A stretch of 64,000 nt of DNA from Cyanobacteriota bacterium (GCA_022402445.1 JAKRSF010000009.1:98757-162756), one strand, 5' to 3'; positions 49,999 to 59,474 are shown, counted from the first letter of the stretch. The notes: generated by a model not told the origin, from the letters alone. Numbers and translations: made by a program.

Positions 49999-52377
49999 AT
50001 GACCCCTACGCCAGTCCAGGCCGCGATCGCCACCTTTGGCTTGGCTTCGCTGCTGTGGTCCCTGCGGACTGAACAACTGGATCCCTTGGTCCTGTTGCTG
50101 ATGGCGGCCCATGGTAACCGTTCGGATCAATGGCCCCGCAGTCCCTTGGGGTCCGATGCGGATCCGGTGATCGAGCCTGCGCCCGGTACGGAGGGGGGAC
50201 GGCCGCCGATTGGCCCCCGCAGTGGTTCGGCGACGACGGGGGGGAACGGTGCGGCCTCGGGGGGGGCGGTGGTGGGGATGGCGGCGCTCCAGGATTGGAC
50301 GCGATCGCTCTGGAATGGCGATGGGTTGGTGGTGATTGTCCTGTCGGCGGCGGGGACGGTGGTGGCGGTCAATGGGGCGGCGGAACGGCTCCATGGGGTT
50401 TCCCAGGAGCAATTGCGGGGCTGCGCCTACGGGGAATGCTATCTGGCTCCGGGCGATCGCGCCGCCTTTGCCGCCCACCTGGAGCGCTTGGCCGATGGGC
50501 AATTGTGCCCGCCCCTAGAAACGGGCATCCATCCCCCAGGGGGACCGATCTCGCACCTGCTCTGGACCTTTTCGCCCCTGCGGGATCCGACGGGGGGTGA
50601 CTATGCCGGGGTGGTGCTGGCGGGCTGTGACATCACGGCGCGGTGTCATCGGGAGGCATCGCTGCGGCAGGCGGAGGTGAGCTATCAGAGCATTTTTGAA
50701 AATGCCCTGGAGGGAATTTTTCAGACCAGTCCCGAGGGGCGCTATCTCAAGGCGAATCCGGCCCTGGCGCGGCTCTATGGCTATGGTTCCCCGGAGGAGG
50801 CGATCGCGGCGCTCCAGGACGTGTCCCAGCAGCTTTATGTAGATGCCCGTCGGCGGCAGGAATATGTCGAGCGCATTGAACGGGAGGGCTGTGTCACCAA
50901 TTTTGAGTACCAGATTCGGCGGCGGGATGGGGCCTTGCTCTGGCTGTCGGAAACGTCCTATGCGGTGCGCGATGAGGCGGGCAGGCTGTTGCACTATGAG
51001 GGCATTGTGGAGGACATCACGGCCAAAAAGGTGGCGGCGGAGCAGCAGTATCGCCATGCGTTCTATGACGGTTTAACCCAACTGCCCAACCGGGCCTTTT
51101 TCCTCGGTCGCCTGAGCCAAACCATCGAGGGGCTGCGCAATGCCCATCAGGTGGGGTTTGCGGTGCTGTTGATTGATCTTGATCGCTTCAAGGTGGTCAA
51201 TGACAGTTTGGGGCGGGCGGTGGGCGATCGCGTGTTGGTGGAAATGGCGCGGCGGCTGAATCGGGCGGTGCGATCGGGGGATGTGGTGGCGCGGCTGGGG
51301 AGCGATGAATTTGCCGTGCTGCTGGTGGGCATTCACCACGAGCGCAATGCCTATGAGGTGGCCCAGGCGATCCAGCGGGTGCTGTGCGGGCCGCTCCATG
51401 TGAATGGGCGCGATATTGTCATGAGTGGCAGTATTGGCATTGCCGTGAGTCCGGTGGCGAGCTGTTTGCTGGCGTCGTCGGAGGATCTGCTGCGGGATGC
51501 GGATACGGCCCTGTCGGCGGCGAAGCGGCTCGGGCGTGCCCGCTGTGTGATGTTTGAAACCCATATGCAGGCCAATGCGCTCCAGCGGCTGGATACGGAA
51601 CTGGAGCTGCGCCGCGCGATCGAGCAGGGCGACTTAAAACTGTTCTATCAGCCGATTGTGCAGATTGAGACGCGCAAGATCGTTGGGTTTGAGTCCCTGG
51701 TGCGCTGGCCCCAGGGGGAGGGGGAATGGACGTCGCCGAATCAGTTTGTGCCCCTGGCGGAGGAGACGGGGCTCATTGAGCCGATGGGCCGCTGGGTGCT
51801 GTGGGAGGCGTGTCGGCAGTTGCGCCAGTGGCAGCGGTTGGGGGTGGCGGGGCCGGAGCTGAAGGTGGGGGTGAATGTGTCGGGGCGGCAGTTTGCGGAT
51901 CCGAATTTGGTGACGGAGGTGGCGGCGGCGCTGGCGGGGTCGGGTCTGGATTGCCGCTGCCTCTATCTGGAGATTACGGAGGGGGCGATCGCGGACCATG
52001 CGGCGGTGGTGGATGATCGCCTGCGATCGCTCAAGGGGCTGGGGATTGATTTGGGGATTGATGATTTTGGGACGGGCTATTCGTCCCTGAGCCGGTTGAT
52101 CGAGTTTCCGATTGATACGCTGAAAATCGATCGCTCGTTCATCAGCAGCATGGCCCAGCGGCGCGAAGGGCTGGCGGTGGTGCAGACGATTATTGGTCTG
52201 GCGGCGAATTTGGGCATTGCGGCGATCGCGGAGGGGGTGGAAACCCACGAGCAGATGGAACGGTTGCGATCGCTGGGGTGCCCCTACGGTCAGGGGTTTT
52301 ATTTTGCCCCGGCGATCGCGGCGGAGGCGGTGCCCGCTTGGCTGGAGCGCTGGGATCACCGATCGCGATCGCGCTGA
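49999..52377 (+). CDS. PAS-GGDEF-EAL cyclic-di-GMP protein
   Basis: A 792-aa protein. Two PAS-like sensor domains lie at about 95-215 and 225-345, followed by a GGDEF domain (about 350-515) and an EAL domain (about 540-785). The diguanylate cyclase signature is altered to GSDEF. The EAL side keeps the catalytic set: ESLVR in place of EALIR, GVNVSGRQF, EITEG, DDFGTGYSSLSRL, KIDRSFI and AEGVET. It is therefore likely a phosphodiesterase of cyclic-di-GMP, with the GGDEF half possibly regulatory. ATG 49999 is used; a membrane segment is not obvious. Confidence 0.93.
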   Translation: MTPTPVQAAIATFGLASLLWSLRTEQLDPLVLLLMAAHGNRSDQWPRSPLGSDADPVIEPAPGTEGGRPPIGPRSGSATTGGNGAASGGAVVGMAALQDWTRSLWNGDGLVVIVLSAAGTVVAVNGAAERLHGVSQEQLRGCAYGECYLAPGDRAAFAAHLERLADGQLCPPLETGIHPPGGPISHLLWTFSPLRDPTGGDYAGVVLAGCDITARCHREASLRQAEVSYQSIFENALEGIFQTSPEGRYLKANPALARLYGYGSPEEAIAALQDVSQQLYVDARRRQEYVERIEREGCVTNFEYQIRRRDGALLWLSETSYAVRDEAGRLLHYEGIVEDITAKKVAAEQQYRHAFYDGLTQLPNRAFFLGRLSQTIEGLRNAHQVGFAVLLIDLDRFKVVNDSLGRAVGDRVLVEMARRLNRAVRSGDVVARLGSDEFAVLLVGIHHERNAYEVAQAIQRVLCGPLHVNGRDIVMSGSIGIAVSPVASCLLASSEDLLRDADTALSAAKRLGRARCVMFETHMQANALQRLDTELELRRAIEQGDLKLFYQPIVQIETRKIVGFESLVRWPQGEGEWTSPNQFVPLAEETGLIEPMGRWVLWEACRQLRQWQRLGVAGPELKVGVNVSGRQFADPNLVTEVAAALAGSGLDCRCLYLEITEGAIADHAAVVDDRLRSLKGLGIDLGIDDFGTGYSSLSRLIEFPIDTLKIDRSFISSMAQRREGLAVVQTIIGLAANLGIAAIAEGVETHEQMERLRSLGCPYGQGFYFAPAIAAEAVPAWLERWDHRSRSR

Positions 52378-52413
52378 GGTGATGGGCTGAAATTCGCTGA
52401 CCTGCCGAAAGGA

Positions 52414-53820
52414 TTAGTGTTCTAGATCCGCGATCGCCTTGGGCACCGCCGCCGTCAGCACCTCACAGCCGTTTTCGGTCACCAGCACATTGTCTTCGAT
52501 GCGAATGCCGAGGCCGCGCCAGCGATCGTCAATGGGAGGCTGCTCGGGCCAATCATCATCGGTGGCGTCCTCGTCATCTCCGTCCAGTTCCGGCGGCTGC
52601 ATGGGCTCCGCATCGGGGGCAATGTACAAACCCGGTTCAACGGTAATCACCTGGCCCGGTTGGAACGGTTCATCCGCCTCGCCATTGTGATAGAGGCCCA
52701 CGTCATGGACATCGAGGCCCAGCCAGTGGCCCGTGCCGTGCATGTAGAAATTGCGGTAGATTTTCCGCTCGATCAACTCCGCCGGATCCCCCGCCAGCAG
52801 GCCCAGCGCCACTAACCCTTCGGTCAGCACCTGGACGGCGGTGTCGTGCATCGTTTTGTAGGTGTTGCCCGGTTTCACCTGGGCGATCGCCTGGACCTGC
52901 GACTCCAGCACCAGTTCATAGAGGGCGCGCTGGGCGTCACTAAAACGGCCATTGACCGGGAAGGTGCGGGTGATGTCGCTGTTGTAGTAGCGGTAGGAGC
53001 AGCCCGCGTCAATCAGCAGCAGATCCCCGTCGCGCATCTGCCGGGAATTTTCGACGTAGTGCAAGATGCAGGCGTTGTCACCGCTGGCGACGATGGACGG
53101 GTAGGCCGGTCCCCAGCCCCCGTGGCGACGGAAAATGCGCTCCATTTCCGCCTGGATTTCGTATTCCCAAACGCCGGGACGGGTGAGTTCCATGGCCGTT
53201 TGGTGGGCTTCGGCGGCGATCGCGATCGCGCGGCGCATCAGGGCCAGTTCCGGCTCGGTTTTGCGGTTGCGCAGTTGATGGAGCCGCCCCGATGGATCTT
53301 CGATCGCGATCGGCCCCTTGCCCGTCTTTTGCCGCCGCCGCAGGAGCGATCGCCACTGGCCCAGCAGCAGTTCATCAAAGGCGCGATCGCGTCCCAGGCC
53401 ATAGAACAGGCGATCGCCCGTCTCCAGATATGCCGCCAGATGATCCTCTAGCTCATCGATGCCATAGACCGCATCCGCCCCCAACTCCATCAGCGCCCCT
53501 TCGACCCCAAGCCGCCGCCCCGACCAGGTTTCCGCCAGCCGATCCTTCGGCCGCACGAACAGCACATAGGCATGGTCCGGGTGATTCGGGGCCAACACCG
53601 CCACGGCCTCCGGCTCATCAAACCCCGTCACGTAATAAAAATCACTGTCCTGGCGATAGCCATACTCCACATCGTTGTGCATCACCGCCGGGGGCGCACT
53701 GCGGAAAATCGCCACCCCCGACCCGATCGCCGCCATCAGGCGATCGCGCCGCAGCTTCAGATCCTCGCGCCACTGGACAGACCAACTCGGAGCCAACGGA
53801 TCAAGGGTGAAAGGTGCCAT
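52414..53820 (-). CDS. pepP: Xaa-Pro aminopeptidase (aminopeptidase P)
   Basis: A 468-aa protein with the creatinase-like N-domain (about 1-170, with YYVTGFDEPEAV) and the pita-bread catalytic domain. Metal ligands are visible in order: Asp in DAGCSYRYYNSDITRTFPV (two Asp), His in HGTGHWLGLDVHDVG, and Glu in VITVEPGLYI and GIRIEDNVLV. It removes an N-terminal residue before proline. An acidic insert (DGDDEDATDDDW) near 410 is unusual for the family. The gene stands alone. Confidence 0.93.
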   Translation of the reverse strand: MAPFTLDPLAPSWSVQWREDLKLRRDRLMAAIGSGVAIFRSAPPAVMHNDVEYGYRQDSDFYYVTGFDEPEAVAVLAPNHPDHAYVLFVRPKDRLAETWSGRRLGVEGALMELGADAVYGIDELEDHLAAYLETGDRLFYGLGRDRAFDELLLGQWRSLLRRRQKTGKGPIAIEDPSGRLHQLRNRKTEPELALMRRAIAIAAEAHQTAMELTRPGVWEYEIQAEMERIFRRHGGWGPAYPSIVASGDNACILHYVENSRQMRDGDLLLIDAGCSYRYYNSDITRTFPVNGRFSDAQRALYELVLESQVQAIAQVKPGNTYKTMHDTAVQVLTEGLVALGLLAGDPAELIERKIYRNFYMHGTGHWLGLDVHDVGLYHNGEADEPFQPGQVITVEPGLYIAPDAEPMQPPELDGDDEDATDDDWPEQPPIDDRWRGLGIRIEDNVLVTENGCEVLTAAVPKAIADLEH

Positions 53821-53942
53821 GGATTTAAGAGAAACAGCAGATGATTTGGAGATGATTTAAAAATTCCGGCGCGTTCGGCAGGGGGGCGCGATCGCGGGAA
53901 CCCTCAGCAGCCCAACGCCCCCACCCGCACCAACAAACCGCC

Positions 53943-54725
53943 CTAGGCCAGCGGATAGGCCAGCGCCCGCACCAGCGTCCCATCCGGCGGCAAATCCCCA
54001 CTGCGCAGGGTCAAACTATCCCCCGTCAGCACCTTCACGTCATAGCCCGCCATCGCCTCCAGGAACCCATCAAGGGGCTCGATGTCGCACTGATCATCCG
54101 CCGCCGCCGTCCGGAAATGGCTCGGGATCACCACCTTCGGGCGCAATAGCTCGATCGCCGCCTTCGCCTCCGCCGCCGTGAACGCCTTCGGGCCACCCCC
54201 CACCGGCACAATCGCCACATCGGGCCGCCCCAACAGGGTCTGCTGCTCCACCTCGACCGCCCCCGCCATGCCGCCTAAATGCAGCACCCGCAGGCCCCCC
54301 TGCACCCAACTCCAGGCAATATTGTCCCCAAAGCGGCGTCCGCCCACGCGATCGTGGTTGGTGCGAACCCCCCGGAAGCGCAACCCCCGAAACTCAAAAT
54401 CCCCCGCCCGGTACAGCACACTCGGATTCCCCGGCAGACGGCTCACATAGCCCTCATCGAGCAACTGGCTGCTGATGGTCACCAGATCCACCGTCGGCAT
54501 GGGCAGCCCGTAGCCCGCCGTGCAGCCGAGGGTATTGAACGGATTGCTCAGGATCGTCTGGGCTCCATCGCTGAACGTGAAGCAGGTGTGTCCCAAACTG
54601 CGGATGGTCAGGGATGGCGCGCGCACGGACTGGGCCGCCACCCGCTGGGCCGTCAGGGCGAGGCCCGTGGTGCCCCAGGCCGCTGCAAAGCCATAGGTCA
54701 AAAATTGCCGACGTTTCATGGACAT
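53943..54725 (-). CDS. Degenerate metallo-beta-lactamase-fold protein with Tat-like signal
   Basis: A 260-aa protein. The N-terminus (KRRQFLTYGFAAAWG...ALTAQRVAA) is a Tat-type signal peptide with twin Arg. The fold matches UlaG/RomA-like MBL proteins: SLGHTCFTFSDG, the LVTISSQLLDEGY segment where family members have HxHxDH, VVIPSHFR near the end. The four metal-binding residues of the HxHxDH motif are all replaced, and the later HLGD reads HLGG. It is probably not a zinc hydrolase and may be a scaffold or ligand-binding protein. ATG 54719 is an alternative start; both follow AGGAG. Confidence 0.8.
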   Translation of the reverse strand: MSMKRRQFLTYGFAAAWGTTGLALTAQRVAAQSVRAPSLTIRSLGHTCFTFSDGAQTILSNPFNTLGCTAGYGLPMPTVDLVTISSQLLDEGYVSRLPGNPSVLYRAGDFEFRGLRFRGVRTNHDRVGGRRFGDNIAWSWVQGGLRVLHLGGMAGAVEVEQQTLLGRPDVAIVPVGGGPKAFTAAEAKAAIELLRPKVVIPSHFRTAAADDQCDIEPLDGFLEAMAGYDVKVLTGDSLTLRSGDLPPDGTLVRALAYPLA

Positions 54726-54823
54726 TCCACTCCTCTTCACTCCTGAAACCCGTGGGTGACCCGTGGGTGGGGCTAATGCGCTACTGAAGCTTGATTCTAA
54801 GGGCTGGATTACCTGGGGCGACC

Positions 54824-55435
54824 CTAGGCGATCGCGGCGACGGGCACCAGCGATCGCAGCCAATTGGCCAGCAGCCCTTTTCCGGCCTCCGTGAGGATGC
54901 TTTCGGGGTGGAACTGCACCCCCTGGATGTGGGGATAGTGGCGATGGCGCACCCCCATGATCGTGCCGTCCTCCACCCAGGCGGTGATTTCCAGGACCGG
55001 CGGACAGGTGCCGCGATCAATCACCAGGCTGTGGTAGCGGGTGGCGATCATCGGCGATGCCAGCCCCGCAAAGACGCCGACGCCCGTATGGTGGACCGGC
55101 GAGGTTTTGCCATGCATCAGTTCCGGCGCGCGGACGACTTGGCCCCCAAACACTTCGCCGATGCTCTGGTGACCCAGGCACACGCCGAGGATGGGGATGC
55201 TTGGCCCCAGCTCGCGGATGAGATCGAGGGAAATGCCCGCATCTTCGGGGCGGCCGGGGCCGGGGGAAATGACGATGCCCGCCGGGGCGATCGCGCGGAT
55301 GGCCTCTAGGGAAATCTGATCATTGCGATAGACCTGGATATTGGCCCCTGGGAGGAGATCGCGCCCCAATTCCCCGAGATATTGCACCAGGTTGTACGTG
55401 AAGCTGTCGTAGTTGTCGATAACGAGGACGGTCAT
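54824..55435 (-). CDS. trpG: Anthranilate/aminodeoxychorismate synthase glutaminase subunit
   Basis: A 203-aa class I glutamine amidotransferase. [20 protein letters not shown] starts it. The catalytic Cys is in [11 protein letters not shown] near 86, with [13 protein letters not shown] before it, and the His/Glu pair is in [13 protein letters not shown] near the end. It supplies ammonia to TrpE (tryptophan) or PabB (folate); one protein often serves both. No trpE or pabB is adjacent. The start at 55435 is fixed by the family motif. Confidence 0.93.
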   Translation of the reverse strand: MTVLVIDNYDSFTYNLVQYLGELGRDLLPGANIQVYRNDQISLEAIRAIAPAGIVISPGPGRPEDAGISLDLIRELGPSIPILGVCLGHQSIGEVFGGQVVRAPELMHGKTSPVHHTGVGVFAGLASPMIATRYHSLVIDRGTCPPVLEITAWVEDGTIMGVRHRHYPHIQGVQFHPESILTEAGKGLLANWLRSLVPVAAIA

Positions 55436-55658
55436 GGGGCTGGGGTGACGGAGTAGGGCGATCGAATCTGGGGGGGTGGGCGGGCTGGATGGGCCGGTTG
55501 GGCAAGAACTGGGGCCGCGATCGCGGGGAGCGCCCGGAATCTCAGGCACCCATTATCGCTAATTTCGCCCCGTCCGTCCCAGGGAGCGGGGAGCCGCGCG
55601 CTAGGATCACGGCAGGCCCGCCCTTGCTCCCGTGATCCTTCTGCCGTGATCTGATGCC

Positions 55659-56504
55659 ATGGTGATTCCCCGCCGTCCGTCCGCCGCCGCCGCTCCCCCA
55701 GGGCCGGTGCAACCCCGCGATCCACTGGATCCAACGGATCGCCTAGCTCAATCCCATCCACCCCACCCATCGGAATCCGGCGCAACCCCAGGGGCGATCG
55801 CGCCGCCAGCCGCCATCCGCCTCGAAGGGATCACTAAGGTCTACGGCTCCGGCAACACGGAAGTGCGCGCCCTGCGGGGGGTGGATCTGGAAATATTGCA
55901 GGGCGATTACTGCTCGATCATGGGGGCCTCCGGGTCCGGCAAATCCACCATGATGAACGTCATCGGCTGCCTCGATCGCCCGACGGCGGGGCGCTACTTC
56001 CTCGATGGCATTGAAGTGGCGAGCCTGGGGGAAAAGGAGCTTGCCCGCATCCGCAACCGCAAAATCGGTTTTGTGTTCCAGCAGTTCCATCTGCTGCCCC
56101 AGTTGAGCGCCCTCGATAATGTGATTTTGCCCATGATTTATGGGGGCATTGATGGGCGGGAACGCCGCGATCGCGCGATCGTCGCCCTAGAACGGGTGGG
56201 CCTGGGCGATCGCCTCCACAACCGCCCCAACCAACTCTCCGGCGGCCAACAGCAGCGGGTCGCGATCGCCCGGGCGATCGTCAATGAACCGGTCCTCCTG
56301 CTGGCTGACGAACCCACCGGAGCCCTCGACACCCAAACCACCCAGGAAGTCCTCGACATCTTCAGCGAACTCAACCGCAGCGGCATCACCGTCGTCATGG
56401 TCACCCACGAACCGGAAGTCGCCCGCCAAACCCGCCGCATCGTCTGGTTCCGCGACGGCAGCATCCTCCACAGCCACCTGAAGCCCGAGGAATTGACCCA
56501 CTAA
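55659..56504 (+). CDS. ABC transporter ATP-binding protein (MacB/LolD type)
   Basis: A 281-aa protein. About 50 disordered Pro-rich residues precede the ATPase. Walker A is GASGSGKSTMMN, the Q-loop is FVFQQFHLL, the signature is LSGGQQQRVAIARA, Walker B is LLLADEPTGALD and the H-loop is VTHEPEV. This pattern is that of MacB/LolD/FtsE-like ATPases, which work with permeases exporting macrolides, lipoproteins or other substrates. No permease gene is adjacent, so the partner must be elsewhere. Confidence 0.92.
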   Translation: MVIPRRPSAAAAPPGPVQPRDPLDPTDRLAQSHPPHPSESGATPGAIAPPAAIRLEGITKVYGSGNTEVRALRGVDLEILQGDYCSIMGASGSGKSTMMNVIGCLDRPTAGRYFLDGIEVASLGEKELARIRNRKIGFVFQQFHLLPQLSALDNVILPMIYGGIDGRERRDRAIVALERVGLGDRLHNRPNQLSGGQQQRVAIARAIVNEPVLLLADEPTGALDTQTTQEVLDIFSELNRSGITVVMVTHEPEVARQTRRIVWFRDGSILHSHLKPEELTH

Positions 56505-56565
56505 ATCTTGCCAACCTTGACCCGCCCTGCCCTGCCCCCGCGCTCACGGGTGAATGGGTTTGTGG

Positions 56566-56604
56566 CGATCGCCCGCGATCGGGTTGGGAGACCCAACCCC
56601 TACG
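56566..56604. repeat. Dispersed hairpin repeat, copy 3
   Basis: The stem is GGGTTGGG against CCCAACCC around AGA, then CCTACGC. Compared with copy 2, both arms changed together (GC to TT and GC to AA), so base pairing is kept. Its end supplies the stop codon of the transglutaminase gene (56600-56602). Confidence 0.65.
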
Positions 56605-57469
56605 CAGAATCGTTCGGCGGATCAGGCACCGGCGTAATCTCTAGGGAAGACGTGAGATTCGCCTTAACATTGCGCCCCTGGAACACCCCAGGGAACGGAG
56701 CCGTTTGGGACGCCTCGGGGGCCGCCGCCACGGGGATGTAGCCATCGCCCACCGCCAGCCCCTGGGTGGGGTCATAGCCCCGCCAGCCGCCCCCCGGTAG
56801 ATACACCTCCACCCAGGCGTGGAGATATTTGTGGGGATGCTCCGGATCGCCCGCCTCATAGCCACTGACGAACCGCGCCCCCAGGCCGATCGCGCGGCAG
56901 ACTTCCATAAATAGGACCGCAAAATCGCGGCAACTGCCCCGGCGCTGCTGCCAGGTGAACCCCGCCGGATGCGCCTCGCCCGTTTCGCGGACTTCGTAGG
57001 TGCAGTGGCGGTAGATGTGCTGGTTCAGCAGCCCCAGGAATGCGAGGGGTTGATAGTTCGCGCGATCGCACAGTTCCCAGGCCAGTTGCGTGGCGATCGG
57101 GTCGGGGCGATCGCCCGCCAAATATGGCCCCAAAGCGCGCCGTTGACTGCTGGGATAATCAATCGGCAACCGCGTCGCCCAGGGATCTAGCAAAAAATTG
57201 AAGGGGTTCGGGCGATCGGTGCCCACCGTCGCCTCCATGCGCACACTGAGGGACTCGGTGGCGCGATCGTCAAACCACAGTTGCAGCACCCCATTGCCGT
57301 GGAGATCCACCAACTCGCTGCGCCCCACCGGGGCCGGGGTCACCTCCACCTGAAAATGGTGCAGCCGCTGGCCGCCCTCTTCCCTAGGACGCAGCCGCAG
57401 GATATGGGTTCCGAGCTGCACCGGGGCACTGTAGCGATAGGTGAACTGATGGACAATGTGGTGCCGCAT
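56600..57469 (-). CDS. Transglutaminase-like protein
   Basis: A 289-aa protein. An N-terminal domain (about 1-110, MRHHIVHQFTYRY...) of the bacterial transglutaminase N-terminal type is followed by a transglutaminase core with the catalytic Cys in QRRGSCRDFAVLFME near 180, His in KYLHAWVEVYLP near 221 and Asp in YDPTQGLAVGD near 238. Bacterial members are thought to act as proteases or amidases rather than protein cross-linkers. No signal peptide or neighbour suggests a partner. Confidence 0.9.
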   Translation of the reverse strand: MRHHIVHQFTYRYSAPVQLGTHILRLRPREEGGQRLHHFQVEVTPAPVGRSELVDLHGNGVLQLWFDDRATESLSVRMEATVGTDRPNPFNFLLDPWATRLPIDYPSSQRRALGPYLAGDRPDPIATQLAWELCDRANYQPLAFLGLLNQHIYRHCTYEVRETGEAHPAGFTWQQRRGSCRDFAVLFMEVCRAIGLGARFVSGYEAGDPEHPHKYLHAWVEVYLPGGGWRGYDPTQGLAVGDGYIPVAAAPEASQTAPFPGVFQGRNVKANLTSSLEITPVPDPPNDSA

Positions 57470-57570
57470 GGGGACCCAAGGAGACGTTAAAACCGTTGGC
57501 CGAAAAACCGCTTGCCGATCCGCTTGCCGATTATCGGACTGGGGGGCATCGGTGCCGCGATCGCGATCGC

Positions 57571-57993
57571 CTAGGCCGCCTCAACGGTGGCGCTGCGGAT
57601 CTTATCCCCCTGGCGAATCGCTTTGATCACATCAATATTGGCGGTTTTGCCAAAGGCCGTGTGGACCCCATCGAGGTGGGGCTGAGCGCCGAGGCAGATG
57701 AAGAACTGGCTGCCGCCGGTGTCCTTACCCGCGTGGGCCATCGAGAGGGTGCCCAGCTCGTGCTTATTGGGATTGATTTCGCAGGGGATCGTGTAGCCCG
57801 GACCGCCACGGCCGGTGCCTTCGGGGCATCCCCCCTGGATGACGAAACCGGCGATGACCCGGTGGAAGGTGAGGCCGTCATAAAAACCCTTTTGGACCAA
57901 ATCCACGAAGTTTTTGACGGTATTCGGGGCGTCGGCATCGAACATATCGAGGACGATCGCGCCTTTGTCGGTTTCGAGGGTGATGCGGGTCAT
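57571..57993 (-). CDS. Cyclophilin-type peptidyl-prolyl isomerase
   Basis: A 140-aa protein with the cyclophilin pattern: [35 protein letters not shown] with the catalytic His/Arg, and GSQFFICLG followed by HTAFGKTAN. It catalyses cis-trans isomerisation of peptidyl-proline bonds. There is no signal peptide, so it is cytoplasmic. The start at 57993 ([11 protein letters not shown]) is chosen over a longer frame. The C-terminal part is shorter than eukaryotic cyclophilins, as usual for this bacterial class. Confidence 0.95.
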   Translation of the reverse strand: MTRITLETDKGAIVLDMFDADAPNTVKNFVDLVQKGFYDGLTFHRVIAGFVIQGGCPEGTGRGGPGYTIPCEINPNKHELGTLSMAHAGKDTGGSQFFICLGAQPHLDGVHTAFGKTANIDVIKAIRQGDKIRSATVEAA

Positions 57994-58194
57994 GGACACT
58001 CCGTTGGATTTGTTGCAGGGGGCATGGGGCGACGGGGATAGCCCTGGCGCGGCTGCCATACCCCGCCCCCCAGTTTACCGGACTGGCGTGGGGGTGCCGA
58101 TTGGGGGGAACGATCGCGCTAGACTCTGACGGACTGGGCGATCGCGCGATCGCGCCGGGGCCAACCGCACGGGCATTGGAGGTGGACTAGGGCC

Positions 58195-58689
58195 ATGGTG
58201 AAGGGGCAACAATGGCAGGGCATTTGCGATTTGGCCCGGATGGCCCAGGTGGGCGAAACCCTCGGGGCAACCCTGGGGGCGGGGGCGGTGGTGCTGCTGT
58301 CGGGGGATCTGGGGGCTGGCAAAACGACCCTGACCCAGGCGATCGCCCGGGGGTTGGGGGTGCCGGATCCGGTGGTGAGCCCCACCTTCGTTCTGCTGAA
58401 TGAATATGGGGGTGGACGGCTGCCCCTGTACCACTTTGACCTGTACCGCCTCGATGGGGCGGGGGTCCAATCCCTCAACCCGGCCCTCTATTGGGAAGGG
58501 ATCGAGGTGCCGCCCGGTCTGGTGGTGATTGAGTGGGCGGAACGGCTGGGGGATGAACTCCCTGGGGCGTTTTTGCACATCACCGTGGCGATCGCCCCGA
58601 CGGGCACTGATCACCGCACCGTAGCGATCGCCCCGACGGGGAGCGTACCCGGTTGGCAGGCCGTGGGCGATCGCCTACCCCTGGGCTAG
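58195..58689 (+). CDS. tsaE: tRNA threonylcarbamoyladenosine biosynthesis ATPase TsaE
   Basis: A 164-aa protein. Walker A is SGDLGAGKTTLTQAIARGL near 40, followed by VSPTFVLLNEY and the DLYRLD motif with the family's Asp-Leu-Tyr-Arg. The last 40 residues are Pro/Gly-rich and longer than in many TsaE proteins. TsaE acts with TsaB, TsaC and TsaD to make t6A at position 37 of ANN-reading tRNAs. The partners are not in this window. Confidence 0.93.
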   Translation: MVKGQQWQGICDLARMAQVGETLGATLGAGAVVLLSGDLGAGKTTLTQAIARGLGVPDPVVSPTFVLLNEYGGGRLPLYHFDLYRLDGAGVQSLNPALYWEGIEVPPGLVVIEWAERLGDELPGAFLHITVAIAPTGTDHRTVAIAPTGSVPGWQAVGDRLPLG

Positions 58690-58848
58690 ATCTAAATCCT
58701 ATGGTTCAGGCCCATGGCCCAGGCCAAGTCCCAAAACTGCCCAAGCAAAACTGCTAAATACGCTGCCACAGGCGTGTCCCTAACCTTCAACAATGGCGTG
58801 GCAATCTAGGCCGCCGCAGGGCCATCGAAGGGAAGGAGGACATCAACC

Positions 58849-59160
58849 ATGGCATCACGAAACCGCTGGCCCCGGCCCGGACTCTGGGGGGCTGTGTTGG
58901 CCTATGGCCGCTGTCTGGGCGATCGCGACTTGGCCCCGACGGCCCTGCGGGTGGCCCTGACGGTGGGGACGCTGCTGCTGCTGGTGAACCATGGGCGGGC
59001 GATCGCCACCGGTGCCATGACCCGCGATCGCTGGATTGCGGCCCTGCTGACCTATGGTGTGCCCTACTGCGTCAATATCCACGGGCAGGCGGCCAGCCGC
59101 ACGCGATCGCGCCAGGGCCGCCAGTCACCCGAACCCCCAACCCCAACTCAAAGGCCATAG
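58849..59160 (+). CDS. nrtS: Nitrate/nitrite transporter NrtS-like protein
   Basis: A 103-aa protein. The pattern ALRVALTVGTLLLLVNHGRAI ... MTRDRWIAALLTYGVPYCVNIHGQ with two membrane helices is that of NrtS, a small cyanobacterial nitrate/nitrite transporter. The C-terminal 20 residues are basic and Pro-rich. A Shine-Dalgarno AAGGAGG precedes the ATG. It is normally active as an oligomer. The 3' end overlaps the convergent gene by 13 bases. Confidence 0.85.
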   Translation: MASRNRWPRPGLWGAVLAYGRCLGDRDLAPTALRVALTVGTLLLLVNHGRAIATGAMTRDRWIAALLTYGVPYCVNIHGQAASRTRSRQGRQSPEPPTPTQRP

Positions 59161-59381
59161 GAATCCAGCAGCAGAATCCGACTCAGGGCCAGCAAGCCCC
59201 CCGCCGCCCCAATTTGCAGCAGCGTCGGCGTCGAAAAAAACGCGCAGGCGGCACAAATCCCCCCCGCCACCGCCAGCAACATCTTGGGCACCTCGTCCCC
59301 CGGCGATACGCGCCCCATCCAGCGGTAGGCCACCACGGACGCCATCAGCAGCACGAGCGAAACAATCAGGCTAATCGACAC
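59148..59381 (-). CDS. Small two- or three-span membrane protein (77 aa)
   Basis: A 77-aa, strongly hydrophobic protein: SLIVSLVLLMASVVAYRWMG, then PKMLLAVAGGICAACAFFS and LLQIGAAGGLLALSRILLL. Two or three membrane helices, a single Lys and few other charges. Its 3' end overlaps nrtS by 13 bases in convergent orientation. It looks like a cyanobacterial small thylakoid or plasma membrane protein, but the family is not recognised. Confidence 0.65.
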   Translation of the reverse strand: MSISLIVSLVLLMASVVAYRWMGRVSPGDEVPKMLLAVAGGICAACAFFSTPTLLQIGAAGGLLALSRILLLDSYGL

Positions 59382-59444
59382 GGCAAAATCAGTTAGCTTA
59401 ATTCAATTGTTAACAATTCGTAATTATAGCAAGGGCATTCCATG

Positions 59445-59474
59445 AAAAAAGGGGCCAGTCGATGGACTGACCCC
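59445..59474 (-). terminator. Intrinsic terminator after tRNA-Ser
   Basis: On the minus strand GGGGTCAGTC, loop CATC, GACTGGCCCC and TTTTTT. Near-perfect ten-base stem with a T run, 85 bases after the tRNA-Ser gene in the same direction. Confidence 0.85.
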
